The notes below the pieces were generated by a model that was not told where the DNA came from, did not search any database, and worked only from the letters and a program-made list of their open reading frames with translations. The position numbers were made by a program, and so were the translations under genes. DNA of 64,000 nucleotides from Pseudomonas sp. BGI-2 (GTDB taxonomy: Bacteria; Pseudomonadota; Gammaproteobacteria; Pseudomonadales; Pseudomonadaceae), in the NCBI RefSeq assembly GCF_004310295.1, contig NZ_SISB01000022.1, positions 1 through 64,000 of the forward strand. Direction: 5' to 3'. The stretch's first letter is position 1, and each line of letters starts with the position of its first letter. Positions 27,981 through 38,147 of the stretch are shown here, one piece after another.

Positions 27981-30431
27981 TTACTCCAACGCCTTCCAAA
28001 TCTCCGTGGCGTACTCGCGAATGGTCCGGTCGGACGAGAACCAGCCCATCCGGGAAGTGCTCAACACCGCCGACCGCCACCAGGCTTCAGAATCGTGCCA
28101 ATGGGCTTCCACGCGCATCTGCGCGTCCCAGTAGGAATCGAAATCGGCGCAGACCAGGAAGCGGTCGTAGTCGATCAACGAATCGATCAAACCTGCGTAA
28201 CGGGACGGATCATCCGGCGAGAACACCCCGCCGCGAATCGCTTGCAGCACGTCGTTAAGCCGATGGGACGCGGCAATGTCCGGCGTCGCATTGAACTCAT
28301 GGTTCTGCTTGCGCGCTTCAACCTGCTGGGCGCTGAGGCCGAAGATGAACATGTGCTCGACGCCGATGCGCTCGCTCATTTCGACATTGGCACCGTCCAG
28401 CGTACCGATGGTCAGCGCGCCGTTGAGGCCGAATTTCATGTTGCTGGTGCCCGAGGCCTCGAAGCCTGCAGTGGAAATCTGCTCCGACAAATCCGCCGCC
28501 GGAATAATGCTCTCCGCCAGGCTGACGTTGTAGTTGGGCAGGAACACCACTTTGAGCAGGCCGCGCACCGTGGGGTCGTTGTTCACCACCCGGGCGATGT
28601 CGTTGGTCAACTTGATGATCAACTTCGCCTGGTGATAACTGGCTGCGGCCTTGCCGGCGAAGATCTTCACCCGCGGCACCCAGTCGATTTCCGGCTCGGC
28701 ACGAATCGCCTGATACAAGGCGACGGTATGCATCAGGTTGAGCAGCTGACGCTTGTATTCGTGGATCCGTTTGACCTGCACGTCGAACATCGCCGCCGGG
28801 TTGACCGCGATCCCCAATCGTTCATGAATCAGGTAGGCCAAGGCTTTTTTGCTGTGCAGACGCTGCTCGGCGAAGGCTTTGCGGAACGCACTTTTCTCGG
28901 CGAAGGGCTCCAGTTCCAGCAGGCGTTCTTCTGCGTTGTCCAACAGATCCGGGCCGAGGGCATCGACCATCATCGACGTCAGTTCAGGGTTGGCCTGATA
29001 GAGCCAGCGGCGGAAGGTGATGCCGTTGGTCTTGTTGTTGATCCGCTCCGGGTAGAGCTTGTGCAGTTCGGAGAACACAGTTTTGCGCATCAGTTGCGTG
29101 TGCAGACCGGACACGCCGTTGACGCTGTGGGAACCGAGGAACGCCAGGTTGCCCATGCGCACGCGGCGGCCGTTGTCTTCTTCGATCAGCGACACCGCGC
29201 GCAGCACGTCGAAGTCGTGAATGCCTTTGGCGCGCAACGAGTCGATGTGCTGAGCGTTGATCAGGTAAATGATCTGCATGTGCCGAGGCAACATCCGCTC
29301 CATCAAACCGACTGGCCAGGTTTCCAGCGCTTCCGGCAACAGCGTGTGGTTGGTGTACGAGAGCGTGTCGACGGTGACCTGCCACGCGGCGTCCCACGCC
29401 ACGTCGTAGACGTCGACCAATTGCCGCATCAGCTCAGCCACGGCAATAGAAGGGTGCGTGTCGTTGAGCTGGATCGCCGCGTGGTCACCCAGGGTCAGGA
29501 CCGAGGTGTGCATGTTGCGATGGCGGCGCAGCAAATCCTGCAAGGACGCGGCGACAAAGAAGTATTCCTGGCGCAGACGCAATTCCTGACCGGCTTCGGT
29601 GCTGTCCGCCGGGTAGAGCACGCGGGAGATACTTTCCGCCCGGGCGACTTCTGCCACGGCGCCCAAGTGGTCACCGGCGTTGAAGCGTTCCAGGTGCAAA
29701 TCTTCCATGGCACGGGCACGCCACAGGCGCAGCGTATTGACGCTCGCCCCGCGCCAGCCGACCACCGGCGTGTCGTAAGCAATCGCCCGTACGGTTTCCC
29801 CCGGGGACCAGACTTGCTTGGACTTGCCGGCCTCATCGGTCACGGTTTCGACACTGCCGCCAAAGCCGATCGGGTAAACAACTTCAGGCCGCTCAAATTC
29901 CCACGGGTTGCCGAAATCCAGCCAGTGTTCGGTCTGCTCCTGCTGCCAGCCGTCGACGATGGCCTGACGGAACAAGCCGTGTTCATAACGAATGCCGTAG
30001 CCATGGCCTGCGATGCCAAGGGTCGACATGCTTTCCATGAAACACGCCGCCAGACGACCAAGGCCACCGTTGCCCAAGGCCGCGTCGGGCTCCAGCAGGC
30101 GGATGCGCTCAATATCGACGCCGAGTTCGGTCATGGCTTCGCGGGCGACGTCGAGCAGGCCGAGGTTGCTCAGGCTGTCGTAGAGCAGCCGGCCGATGAG
30201 AAATTCCAGGGAGAGGTAGTAAACCCGTTTCTGACCTTTGCGGTAAATCTGCCGGGTGTGATCCATCCAGTGCTCGACCATGTGATCGCGCGCTGCCAGG
30301 GCGATGGCTTCGAACCAGTCGTGGTCGAAGGCGTGATCCGGGTCTTTGCCCACCGCGTAGGTGAGTTTGGTCAAGACGGCATCGCGAAATGCGGCCACCT
30401 CTGCTTCGCGAACAAGTGGTTCTTGAGTCAT
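27981..30431 (-). CDS. glgP: Glycogen/maltodextrin phosphorylase
   Basis: Releases glucose-1-phosphate from alpha-1,4-glucan ends using PLP. The 816-residue length is standard for the family. The PLP lysine is in EASGTSNMKFGLNGALTIGTLDGANVE, near residue 660. The N-terminal signature YYLSLEFLIGRLLYDSL and DAALGNGGLGRLAACFMES, typical of bacterial GlgP, are intact. It stands alone here, not in a glg operon. Confidence 0.96.
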   Translation of the reverse strand: MTQEPLVREAEVAAFRDAVLTKLTYAVGKDPDHAFDHDWFEAIALAARDHMVEHWMDHTRQIYRKGQKRVYYLSLEFLIGRLLYDSLSNLGLLDVAREAMTELGVDIERIRLLEPDAALGNGGLGRLAACFMESMSTLGIAGHGYGIRYEHGLFRQAIVDGWQQEQTEHWLDFGNPWEFERPEVVYPIGFGGSVETVTDEAGKSKQVWSPGETVRAIAYDTPVVGWRGASVNTLRLWRARAMEDLHLERFNAGDHLGAVAEVARAESISRVLYPADSTEAGQELRLRQEYFFVAASLQDLLRRHRNMHTSVLTLGDHAAIQLNDTHPSIAVAELMRQLVDVYDVAWDAAWQVTVDTLSYTNHTLLPEALETWPVGLMERMLPRHMQIIYLINAQHIDSLRAKGIHDFDVLRAVSLIEEDNGRRVRMGNLAFLGSHSVNGVSGLHTQLMRKTVFSELHKLYPERINNKTNGITFRRWLYQANPELTSMMVDALGPDLLDNAEERLLELEPFAEKSAFRKAFAEQRLHSKKALAYLIHERLGIAVNPAAMFDVQVKRIHEYKRQLLNLMHTVALYQAIRAEPEIDWVPRVKIFAGKAAASYHQAKLIIKLTNDIARVVNNDPTVRGLLKVVFLPNYNVSLAESIIPAADLSEQISTAGFEASGTSNMKFGLNGALTIGTLDGANVEMSERIGVEHMFIFGLSAQQVEARKQNHEFNATPDIAASHRLNDVLQAIRGGVFSPDDPSRYAGLIDSLIDYDRFLVCADFDSYWDAQMRVEAHWHDSEAWWRSAVLSTSRMGWFSSDRTIREYATEIWKALE

Positions 30432-30688
30432 CGATAGGACCTCGAGCGAGCGTTGAGTTGTCTGAGCCTAGACGGTCTGACAGGCGGTCGGGGCTCTGGT
30501 TCGGCAGTTTTTCCTGATAGTGCGAGATAGGCCGGCATTACATTGTCATGTACTTGAATCAATGCAGGGGCCGTGCCGGATTAACGGTGTTATTTGGGTG
30601 ACAGAGAAAAAATCTGGCGAAAGGTTGTTCAAAAATCCACCAGTCCCGGTATGATCGCGCGCCCTGATGCACACGCTGGTAACAACCG

Positions 30689-31132
30689 ATGATGAAGTCC
30701 AACCTGATCGCTGCCGCAGAGATCGATCGCCTCGATACCTGGGCCAAATATTCTGCGCCGATGTGCGGCTCGTGTGTATCCAGCTGCTGCACGCTGCCGG
30801 TCGAGGTCAAGATCAAGGACCTGATCCGCATCGGCATCGTCGACGAGTTCGAGCGCGGCGAGCCAGCGAAGAACATTGCCAAGCGCCTGCAGAAGGAAGG
30901 GATCGTCGAGCGCTACAGCCAGAAAACCGAGATCTTCACCCTCCAGCGCATGAGCAACAACGATTGCCTGTACCTGGATCGTAAGAGCCGTCTGTGCACT
31001 ATTTATGAAAAGCGTCCGGACACCTGCCGCAATCACCCGAAAATCGGGCCACGGCCGGGGTATTGCGCTTACAAGCCGAAAGAAGTGGCGCGTGAGACCA
31101 GCGAAAGCCGTCGCACCCTCGAAAAATTCTAA
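30689..31132 (+). CDS. YkgJ family cysteine cluster protein
   Basis: A 147-residue cytosolic protein with the zinc/iron cysteine cluster of the YkgJ/UPF0153 family: CGSCVSSCC near residue 24, then DCLYLDRKSRLCTIYEKRPDTC near 93-114 and a final Cys in GYCAYKP. Metal binding is expected; function is unproven. Two adjacent ATGs (30689, 30692) are possible starts. It converges on typA across a REP pair and a bidirectional terminator. Confidence 0.88.
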   Translation: MMKSNLIAAAEIDRLDTWAKYSAPMCGSCVSSCCTLPVEVKIKDLIRIGIVDEFERGEPAKNIAKRLQKEGIVERYSQKTEIFTLQRMSNNDCLYLDRKSRLCTIYEKRPDTCRNHPKIGPRPGYCAYKPKEVARETSESRRTLEKF

Positions 31133-31144
31133 AGCCCCCTACAT

Positions 31145-31250
31145 GATCGTTCCCACGCTCCGCGTGGGAATGCAGCCCGGGACGCTCCGCGCCCCAAAGC
31201 GGACGCAGAGCGTCCATTGAGGCATTCCCACGCAGAGCGTGGGAACGATC
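31145..31250. repeat. REP pair of the GATCGTTCCCACGC family
   Basis: Arms GATCGTTCCCACGCTC and GAGCGTGGGAACGATC with inner GGGACGCTCCGCGCCCC and GGACGCAGAGCGTCC segments. The inner layout matches the elements at 1248 and 17605. It lies just after the YkgJ-type gene. Confidence 0.88.
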
Positions 31251-31279
31251 AACAAACACCGCACAAACCCCAGACAAAC

Positions 31280-31317
31280 AAAAACGCCCCCGACCTTGCG
31301 GTCGGGGGCGTTTTTTT
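31280..31317. terminator. Bidirectional rho-independent terminator
   Basis: Stem AACGCCCCCGACC / GGTCGGGGGCGTT with a TTGC loop; A-run on the left and T-run on the right serve both strands. It ends typA on the minus strand and the YkgJ-type gene on the plus strand. Confidence 0.93.
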
Positions 31318-31338
31318 AAGCGCTAACTAAGTCGAGAC

Positions 31339-33159
31339 TCAGTTACCGGCTTTCTTGGCAGCGCGGGTACGCTCGCTTTCGCCCAGGATCTTCTTGCGAA
31401 GACGGATGGACTTAGGAGTGACTTCGCACAATTCGTCTTCTTGAACGAATTCCAGAGCCTGCTCCAGGGTGAAGCGGATAGGCGGAACCAGAGCGATGGT
31501 TTCGTCTTTACCCGAAGCACGCATGTTGTCGAGCTTCTTGCCTTTGGTTGGGTTGACGCCCAGGTCGTTGTCGCGGCTGTTGATGCCGACGATTTGACCT
31601 TCGTACACGTCTTCGCCGTGGCCCAGGAACAGCTTGCCACGAGCCTGCAGGGTTTCCAGCGAGTAAGTCAGCGCCTTACCGGTAGCCACCGAAACCAGTA
31701 CGCCGTTCTGACGGCCGGACATGTCGCCGGACTTCATCACGTCGTAACGGTCGAAGATCGAGGTCAGGATGCCTGCACCGGAGGTCAGGGTCAGGAACTC
31801 GTTACGGAAGCCGATCAGGCCACGAGCCGGGATGTTGTACTCAAGGCGCACACGGCCCTTGCCATCCGGAACCATGTTGGTCAGGTCGCCTTTACGGATA
31901 CCGATCTGTTCCATGATCGCGCCCTGGGATTCTTCCGGCAGGTCGATGGTCACGTTTTCGTACGGTTCGTGCTTGACGCCGTCAACCAGACGGATGATCA
32001 CTTCCGGACGACCAACACCCATTTCGAAGCCTTCGCGACGCATGGTTTCGATCAGTACCGAGAGGTGCAGCTCACCACGGCCGGAGACTTTGAACTTGTC
32101 GGCGGTGTCGCCTTCTTCAACGCGCAGAGCAACGTTGAACAGCAGTTCCTTGTCCAGACGTTCCTTGATGTTACGGCTGGTGACGAACTTGCCTTCTTTA
32201 CCGCAGAAAGGCGAGTCGTTTACCTGGAACGTCATGGAAACGGTTGGTTCGTCAACGGTCAGCGGCTTCATCGCTTCGACGTTCAGTGGGTCGCACAGAG
32301 TGTCGGAGATGAACAGCTGGTCAAAGCCGCTGATGCAGACGATGTCGCCGGCAGCTGCTTCGTCAACGTCGATGCGGTGCAGACCGTGGTGACCCATCAA
32401 CTTCAGGATACGACCGTTGCGCTTCTTGCCGTCAATGTCGATAGCCACAACTTGAGTGTTCGGCTTGACGCGACCACGAGCGATACGGCCAACGCCGATA
32501 ACACCCAGGAAGCTGTTGTAGTCCAGTGCCGAGATTTGCATCTGGAACGGACCGTCACGGTCAACTTTTGGAGCTGGAACGTGGTCAACGATCGCCTGGT
32601 ACAGCGGGGTCATGTCTTCCGCCATGGCGGTGTGTTCCAGACCGGCAATACCGTTCAGGGCCGAAGCGTAAACAACCTGGAAGTCCAGTTGTTCTTCGGT
32701 AGCACCCAGGTTGTCGAACAGGTCGAAGATCTGGTCCAGAACCCAGTCCGGACGTGCGCCTGGACGGTCAACCTTGTTGATGACCACGATTGGACGCAGG
32801 CCGGCTTCGAAAGCCTTCTTGGTCACGAAACGGGTTTGCGGCATAGGGCCGTCTTGAGCGTCAACCAGCAGCAGAACGGAGTCGACCATCGACATTACGC
32901 GTTCAACTTCGCCGCCGAAGTCGGCGTGGCCCGGGGTGTCCACGATGTTGATGTGGTAGCCGTTCCAGTTGATGGCGGTGTTTTTCGCCAGAATGGTAAT
33001 ACCGCGCTCTTTCTCCTGGTCGTTGGAGTCCATCACGCGCTCGTCGTTGAGCTCGTTGCGCTCCAGGGTGCCGGATTGACGCAAGAGTTTGTCTACCAGG
33101 GTGGTCTTACCATGGTCAACGTGAGCAATGATGGCGATGTTGCGTAGATTTTCGATCAC
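31339..33159 (-). CDS. typA: Ribosome-associated GTPase TypA/BipA
   Basis: Translational GTPase acting in ribosome assembly and stress adaptation. 606 residues, usual length. G1 is AHVDHGKTT at residue 14, G2/switch I ERGITI, G3 [10 protein letters not shown]4 NKVD and G5 SALNG. The EF-G-like domains III and V and the TypA-specific C-terminal domain (from about 480) are complete, ending [12 protein letters not shown]. Confidence 0.97.
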   Translation of the reverse strand: MIENLRNIAIIAHVDHGKTTLVDKLLRQSGTLERNELNDERVMDSNDQEKERGITILAKNTAINWNGYHINIVDTPGHADFGGEVERVMSMVDSVLLLVDAQDGPMPQTRFVTKKAFEAGLRPIVVINKVDRPGARPDWVLDQIFDLFDNLGATEEQLDFQVVYASALNGIAGLEHTAMAEDMTPLYQAIVDHVPAPKVDRDGPFQMQISALDYNSFLGVIGVGRIARGRVKPNTQVVAIDIDGKKRNGRILKLMGHHGLHRIDVDEAAAGDIVCISGFDQLFISDTLCDPLNVEAMKPLTVDEPTVSMTFQVNDSPFCGKEGKFVTSRNIKERLDKELLFNVALRVEEGDTADKFKVSGRGELHLSVLIETMRREGFEMGVGRPEVIIRLVDGVKHEPYENVTIDLPEESQGAIMEQIGIRKGDLTNMVPDGKGRVRLEYNIPARGLIGFRNEFLTLTSGAGILTSIFDRYDVMKSGDMSGRQNGVLVSVATGKALTYSLETLQARGKLFLGHGEDVYEGQIVGINSRDNDLGVNPTKGKKLDNMRASGKDETIALVPPIRFTLEQALEFVQEDELCEVTPKSIRLRKKILGESERTRAAKKAGN

Positions 33160-33298
33160 TTGTGTATCTCGATCAGAGGATTCGGTGTGCTGACAGGTCG
33201 TGGCAGCGATTAACAGTAGAGTCAGGCCTTGCCGTTACAGCTTGACGGCAGAGTCGGGGGGCCGGTGACGCAGGCCACAGGCAAACAGCCCCGGGCTC

Positions 33299-34753
33299 TT
33301 AGCTCGGTCGATAAACGCGCACATTGGCATGCCCCTCACTGAGCAAATGGTGGGCATGCAGGCGACTCATCACGCCTTTGTCGCAATACAGCAGGTACTG
33401 GCGAGTAGGGTCCAGTTCCTTGAAACGAGCGTTCAATGCATAAAACGGCATCGTTTGTATGTCGATGCCAGCCAAGTCCAGCGGGTCGTCTTCAGCGGCG
33501 TCCGGGTGACGGATGTCGATGACGATCTGACCGGCCAGCGCTTCGCTGACTTCTTCAATCTGCACATCCTGGCCCAATTCGTCGATCACGCGATCGATCG
33601 GCACCAGTTTGGCGTTCTCGAGCGCACGCTCAAGTACTGCCATGTCGAACTGTTGTTCTTCGTACTCCACGCGCGGTCGCTTGGCGTGGGTCTTGGGGTT
33701 CACCGAGATGACCCCGCAGTATTCCGGCATGTGCTTGGCGAAGTCGGCAGTACCGATTTCGTTGGCCAGGTCGATGATGTCCTGCTTGTGACTGGCGATC
33801 AGCGGACGCAAGACCAGCTTGTCGGTCACGCAGTCGATCACGGACAGGTTCGGCAGTGTCTGGCTCGACACTTGGGAAATCGCCTCGCCGGTAACCAGCG
33901 CATCGATGTCCAGCCGATCGGCAATACGGGAAGCAGCGCGCAACATCATACGCTTCAAAACTACACCCATATGACTGTTATCGACTTTACCGAGAATTTC
34001 TCCCAGTACTTCCTCGAACGGCACACTCACAAATAACACGCGCTGGGAGCTGCCGTACTTCTTCCAGATGAAGTGCGCGACTTCCATGACGCCCAGTTCA
34101 TGGGCCCGTCCGCCCAGATTGAAGAAGCAGAAATGGCTCATCAGGCCGCGGCGCATGATCTGGTAAGAGGCAACGGTCGAATCGAAACCGCCGGACATCA
34201 GCACAAGCGTCTGTTCCAGTGCACCCAGCGGATAACCGCCGATGCTGTTGTGCTGGCTGTGGATCACAAACAACCGTTTGTCGCGAATTTCGAGGCGAAC
34301 TTCGATTTCCGGCTCTTTCAGCGAAATTCCGGCGGCGCCGCACTGACGGCGCAGTTGGCTGCCGACGTATTTCTCGACGTCCATCGAACTGAATTCATGC
34401 TTGCCGGCACGCTTGCAGCGCACCGAAAAAATCTTCCCGGCCAGCGCATCACCGAAGTGCTGTTTACACTTGGCGACGATGTCGTCGAAATCGCCCAGCG
34501 GGTATTCGTCGACCTGCAGGAAATGCGCAATGCCCGGCATGCAGCTCAGGCGCTCGGTCATCTCCTTCAGGGCTTTGGGCTCGCTGACGCGCGTTTCCAG
34601 CTCGAGATTGTCCCACACACCGTTCACCACCACAGCCGGGTCCAGGTCGCGGAGCACGGTACGGATGTTTTTGGCCAACTGGCGGATGAAACGCATCCGT
34701 ACCGGGCGGCTCTTGATGGTGATCTCGGGGAAGACTTTTACGATTAGTTTCAT
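33299..34753 (-). CDS. thiI: tRNA 4-thiouridine synthase / thiamine sulfurtransferase
   Basis: Forms s4U8 in tRNA and supplies sulfur for the thiamine thiazole. From Met at 34753 ([19 protein letters not shown]) the protein has 484 residues: ferredoxin-like domain, THUMP, a PP-loop ATPase ([14 protein letters not shown] near 180) and a C-terminal rhodanese domain whose active cysteine is in [11 protein letters not shown] near 456. The reading frame stays open further upstream, but the family start is at 34753. Confidence 0.96.
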   Translation of the reverse strand: MKLIVKVFPEITIKSRPVRMRFIRQLAKNIRTVLRDLDPAVVVNGVWDNLELETRVSEPKALKEMTERLSCMPGIAHFLQVDEYPLGDFDDIVAKCKQHFGDALAGKIFSVRCKRAGKHEFSSMDVEKYVGSQLRRQCGAAGISLKEPEIEVRLEIRDKRLFVIHSQHNSIGGYPLGALEQTLVLMSGGFDSTVASYQIMRRGLMSHFCFFNLGGRAHELGVMEVAHFIWKKYGSSQRVLFVSVPFEEVLGEILGKVDNSHMGVVLKRMMLRAASRIADRLDIDALVTGEAISQVSSQTLPNLSVIDCVTDKLVLRPLIASHKQDIIDLANEIGTADFAKHMPEYCGVISVNPKTHAKRPRVEYEEQQFDMAVLERALENAKLVPIDRVIDELGQDVQIEEVSEALAGQIVIDIRHPDAAEDDPLDLAGIDIQTMPFYALNARFKELDPTRQYLLYCDKGVMSRLHAHHLLSEGHANVRVYRPS

Positions 34754-34850
34754 GAAAACAGCGCGCGCTGGGCCAGCCGAAAAAGGGGGGCGCGGATTAT
34801 AGCGGAAATTGCTCAAGGTTTAACCAGTTAATGTGCAGAAGGTTTTGCGC

Positions 34851-34865
34851 GCACCAAAACGGGTC
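34851..34865. promoter_or_regulatory. Possible NtrC site upstream of glnA
   Basis: GCACCAAAACGGGTC resembles the NtrC site GCACCAAAATGGTGC in its left half. It lies about 120 bases before the glnA sigma-54 element, a plausible enhancer distance. The right half is poor, so this is tentative. Confidence 0.35.
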
Positions 34866-34969
34866 ATTTATTGATTTTGACGCTACATTGTAGGGCGAGA
34901 TTTTCAGCTTACAGGCGCTTTGTACCTTTATAAGCGTGTTATTGGGGCAAAAAACCCATGGTGGGGCAC

Positions 34970-34985
34970 TGGCATGCAATTTGCT
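34970..34985 (+). promoter_or_regulatory. Sigma-54 promoter of glnA
   Basis: TGGCATGCAATTTGCT matches TGGCAC-N5-TTGCW at all but one position, with exact -24/-12 spacing. It predicts a start near 34997 and an 88-base leader before glnA, whose GGAGG lies at the right distance. NtrC-activated glnA is standard in proteobacteria. Confidence 0.88.
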
Positions 34986-35083
34986 CCCTTGTGAGGCAGG
35001 TTGCCTTGGCAGAGTATTCGCGCCGGCATCACCCATATTCCAAGGGCATCCACTACTAAGCCCGAAGCCACCCGGAGGACACT

Positions 35084-36490
35084 ATGTCGAAGTCGGTTCA
35101 ACTCATCAAAGATCATGACGTCAAGTGGATTGATCTGCGCTTCACGGACACCAAAGGCACTCAGCACCACGTGACCATGCCGGCTCGCGACGCGCTGGAT
35201 GAAGCTTTCTTCGAAGAAGGCAAAATGTTCGACGGTTCCTCCATCGCTGGCTGGAAAGGCATCGAAGCTTCCGACATGATCCTGCTGCCGGACGACAGCA
35301 CTGCCGTTCTCGACCCGTTCACCGAAGACCCAACGCTGATCATCGTGTGCGACGTCATCGAGCCGTCGACCATGCAAGGTTACGATCGCGACCCACGTGC
35401 GATCGCCAAGCGTGCCGAGGAATACCTGAAGTCGACCGGTATCGGCGATACCGTATTCGTTGGCCCGGAGCCTGAGTTCTTCATCTTCGATCAGGTGAAG
35501 TTCAAGTCCGACATCTCCGGCTCGATGTTTAAGATTTTCTCCGAACAAGGTTCCTGGATGTCCGACCAGGACATCGAAGGCGGCAACCATGGCCACCGTC
35601 CAGGTATCAAAGGCGGTTACTTCCCGGTTCCACCGTTCGACCACGACCACGAAATCCGTACCTCCATGTGCAACGCCATGGAAGAAATGGGTCTGGTCAT
35701 CGAAGTTCACCACCACGAAGTGGCAACTGCCGGCCAGAACGAAATCGGTGTGAAGTTCAACACCCTGGTCGCCAAGGCTGACGAAGTTCAAACCTTGAAG
35801 TACTGCGTGCACAACGTTGCTGTCGCTTACGGCCGCACCGCGACCTTCATGCCTAAGCCTCTGTACGGCGATAACGGCTCGGGTATGCACGTTCACTTGT
35901 CCATCGCCAAAGATGGCAAGAACACCTTCGCTGGCGAAGGCTATGCCGGCCTGTCCGACACCGCTCTGTACTTCATCGGCGGCATCATCAAGCACGGTAA
36001 GGCCCTGAACGGCTTCACCAACCCGTCGACCAACTCCTACAAGCGTCTGGTCCCAGGTTTCGAAGCGCCGGTAATGCTGGCCTACTCGGCTCGCAACCGT
36101 TCCGCTTCGATCCGTATTCCTTACGTGTCCAGCCCTCGCGCTCGCCGTATCGAAGCCCGCTTCCCGGATCCAGCAGCCAACCCGTACCTGGCCTTCGCTG
36201 CCTTGGTAATGGCTGGCCTGGACGGCATCCAGAACAAGATCCACCCTGGCGACGCAGCTGACAAAAACCTGTACGACCTGCCGCCTGAAGAGGCGAAAGA
36301 GATCCCACAAGTTTGCGGCAGCCTGAAAGAAGCCCTGGAAGAGCTGGACAAAGGTCGTGCGTTCCTGACCAAAGGCGGCGTGTTCTCCGATGACTTCATC
36401 GACGCTTACATCGCTCTGAAAAGCGAAGAAGAAATCAAGGTACGTACCTTCGTACACCCACTGGAATATGAGCTGTACTACAGCTGCTGA
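35084..36490 (+). CDS. glnA: Glutamine synthetase, type I
   Basis: Assimilates ammonium into glutamine; also receives the ammonia and glutamate released by hut. 468 residues. The signature [18 protein letters not shown] is near residue 48, the ATP-binding [12 protein letters not shown] near 263, and the adenylylation tyrosine near residue 398 in [10 protein letters not shown], so GlnE control applies. A good GGAGG ribosome-binding site precedes ATG 35084 and a strong sigma-54 promoter lies upstream. Confidence 0.98.
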   Translation: MSKSVQLIKDHDVKWIDLRFTDTKGTQHHVTMPARDALDEAFFEEGKMFDGSSIAGWKGIEASDMILLPDDSTAVLDPFTEDPTLIIVCDVIEPSTMQGYDRDPRAIAKRAEEYLKSTGIGDTVFVGPEPEFFIFDQVKFKSDISGSMFKIFSEQGSWMSDQDIEGGNHGHRPGIKGGYFPVPPFDHDHEIRTSMCNAMEEMGLVIEVHHHEVATAGQNEIGVKFNTLVAKADEVQTLKYCVHNVAVAYGRTATFMPKPLYGDNGSGMHVHLSIAKDGKNTFAGEGYAGLSDTALYFIGGIIKHGKALNGFTNPSTNSYKRLVPGFEAPVMLAYSARNRSASIRIPYVSSPRARRIEARFPDPAANPYLAFAALVMAGLDGIQNKIHPGDAADKNLYDLPPEEAKEIPQVCGSLKEALEELDKGRAFLTKGGVFSDDFIDAYIALKSEEEIKVRTFVHPLEYELYYSC

Positions 36491-36520
36491 TCCGGTAGCG
36501 CTGCGGCACGCGGCGTGACA

Positions 36521-36551
36521 AAAAAGAGGCCTCCTTCGGGAGGCCTTTTTT
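36521..36551 (+). terminator. Rho-independent terminator of glnA
   Basis: Hairpin AGGCCTCC-TTCG-GGAGGCCT followed by a run of T residues, 30 bases past the glnA stop codon. Confidence 0.92.
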
Positions 36552-36585
36552 GTGGCTGCGATTCTATGGCTGACAAAAATCCAAT

Positions 36586-36672
36586 GTGGGAGCGGGCTTG
36601 CTCGCGAATGCGGTGTGTCAGTTACATAAATGCTGACTGATACACCGCATTCGCGAGCAAGCCCGCTCCCAC
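36586..36672. repeat. REPIN of the GTGGGAGCGGGCTTGCTCGC family
   Basis: 87-base element with both standard arms; the loop also pairs (GAATGCGGTGT / ACACCGCATTC). With the glnA terminator it occupies most of the 300-base glnA - DUF4124 gap. Confidence 0.92.
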
Positions 36673-36790
36673 AGGGGGTTTTGTGGCGTTTGAGGGTTTT
36701 TGGCAGTTCATGCCCAAATGTTTACAACTTGGGCCAACCGCCCCCTCTGACCTATGCTGCAATCCAACGCGTTCGTTTCTGGTCGATTTT

Positions 36791-37300
36791 ATGGGTCGTG
36801 GTTTTCTATTCATCTTGCTGCTGATCGCCCTGCCCGCCGCAGCGCAGATCTATAAGTACACCGACGCCTCCGGCAACACCGCCTACAGCAATCAACCGCC
36901 CGACGGCGTCAAGGCTCAGCCGGTCGAGTTGCCACCGCTCAACAGTGTTGAGCGCCAGGCGCCTCCAGCTCCGTCTGCCGAAGCCAGCAACAGTGAACAA
37001 CTGCGTAGCGCTTATGAGGTGCTGGAGTTGTCCGGTTTACCCACCGAAGAGGCCCTGCGTGCCAACAACGGCACGTTCACGGTCAGCGTCAAGATCAAAC
37101 CGCGCCTTCAAGCGCCGCACCTGTTCAGGTTGCTGCTTGATGATCAGCCGTATGGGCAGTCGAGCAACGTACCAATTCTGCAACTGGTGAACATTGACCG
37201 TGGCGAACACAGCCTGGCGGTGCAGGTGATCGATGGCGAGAACATCGTTCAGCAGAGTCCGGCGGTGACGCTCACCGTGCAACGGGTGCATAAACCATGA
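36791..37300 (+). CDS. DUF4124 domain-containing exported protein
   Basis: A 169-residue periplasmic protein. A signal peptide (GFLFILLLIALPAAAQ) is followed at once by the DUF4124 motif IYKYTDASGNTAYSNQPPDG. The rest forms a beta-rich domain ending in TVQRVHKP. I start it at ATG 36791 because the signal peptide begins there; the longer upstream frame does not look coding. The next gene encodes a related protein overlapping by four bases. Role unknown; the glnA - DUF4124 pair - ntrBC order appears conserved in pseudomonads as far as I recall. Confidence 0.85.
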   Translation: MGRGFLFILLLIALPAAAQIYKYTDASGNTAYSNQPPDGVKAQPVELPPLNSVERQAPPAPSAEASNSEQLRSAYEVLELSGLPTEEALRANNGTFTVSVKIKPRLQAPHLFRLLLDDQPYGQSSNVPILQLVNIDRGEHSLAVQVIDGENIVQQSPAVTLTVQRVHKP

Positions 37301-37917
37301 GGTTGTGGCTGCTGATCGTCTGCCTGATCGCGCTGCCGGTAACGGCCGAGGTCTTTACCTACGTCGACGCTCAGGGCAACCGGGTCTACACCGACCAGCC
37401 GGGCTCGGGTAATGCCAAGCGCGTGCCGCTGGCGACGAGCAATCGCATGACCGCCAACCCGACGGGCGCGCGTCCCGTTATTGCCGAGCAGAAGAATGTA
37501 GAACGGCCGCTGTTCCATTACGACATGCTCCGCGTGCTGGTCCCGGAACCGGACGCTACGGTCCGTAGCAATGCTGGCGAGTTGATCGTCAGCGTTACCA
37601 ACGAACCCGGCCTGCAACGGGGCCATCGCTACCGATTGCTGCTCGACGGCCAACCCACCGCTGAGCCCGGCCTCAGCCCGGTATTTGCCCTGAGCAACAT
37701 CGATCGAGGCAGCCACAACCTGTCCGTGGAAATTCTCGACGAACAAGGCCGCACCGTTGAGCGCACGGCCAATCAACCTTTCCAGATGCTGCGCATTTCC
37801 CTCGCGCAGAAACGCAAGGTCAAACCTTGCGTCCTCACCGACTACGGCCAACGGCCGGAATGTCCGCTCAAAGACAAACCCGCAGAAGAAAAAAATCCGT
37901 TCCTGCGTTTCTTCTAA
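37297..37917 (+). CDS. Second DUF4124 domain-containing exported protein
   Basis: A 206-residue paralogue of its upstream neighbour: signal peptide LWLLIVCLIALPVTAE, then VFTYVDAQGNRVYTDQPGSG, the DUF4124 motif. A later segment, GHRYRLLLDGQPTAEPG...SNIDRGSHNLSVEILDEQG, matches the neighbour's LFRLLLDDQPYG...VNIDRGEHSLAVQVIDGE, showing duplication. It ends in a basic tail KPCVLTDYGQRPECPLKDKP with two cysteines. It overlaps the first gene by four bases. Confidence 0.87.
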   Translation: MRLWLLIVCLIALPVTAEVFTYVDAQGNRVYTDQPGSGNAKRVPLATSNRMTANPTGARPVIAEQKNVERPLFHYDMLRVLVPEPDATVRSNAGELIVSVTNEPGLQRGHRYRLLLDGQPTAEPGLSPVFALSNIDRGSHNLSVEILDEQGRTVERTANQPFQMLRISLAQKRKVKPCVLTDYGQRPECPLKDKPAEEKNPFLRFF

Positions 37918-37933
37918 CCTCGCTCAGGTTTGC

Positions 37934-37961
37934 GCACTATATTGGTGCAATAGGTTGCACC
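37934..37961. promoter_or_regulatory. NtrC-type binding site upstream of ntrB
   Basis: GCAC-N7-GTGC (37934-37948, GCACTATATTGGTGC) is a near-ideal NtrC box, and it overlaps a second perfect dyad, GGTGCAA-TAGG-TTGCACC (37944-37961). It lies 115-140 bases before a candidate sigma-54 promoter, suggesting NtrC control of ntrBC itself. Confidence 0.75.
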
Positions 37962-38075
37962 GTTCCCACATCTCAACCCATTTTGGTTCGAAAGTACCCG
38001 CGAAAGCTGGCAGAACGCCACGCAAACGAGCGTCAAACGCCCGTTTCAGGCTTTAAACGCTTCTTTTCGGAGCCT

Positions 38076-38091
38076 TGGTTTGGTTTTTGCA
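38076..38091 (+). promoter_or_regulatory. Candidate sigma-54 promoter of ntrBC
   Basis: TGGTTTGGTTTTTGCA keeps the invariant GG-N10-GC with TGG at -24 and TTGCA at -12, although the -24 box is not full consensus. It would start transcription near 38102, about 45 bases before ntrB. Together with the NtrC box upstream this suggests autoregulation. Confidence 0.5.
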
Positions 38092-38147
38092 TTTTCCTCG
38101 TATCGGCGCGTTATCCACGCGCATGCCCTGCTCCAAAAGAGGTCCTA

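Noticed and set aside
28095..30437. 780-codon plus-strand frame opposite glgP
   Set aside because: Antisense shadow; glgP on the minus strand has full family motifs.
34928..36457. 509-codon minus-strand frame opposite glnA
   Set aside because: Shadow of glnA with no domain pattern.
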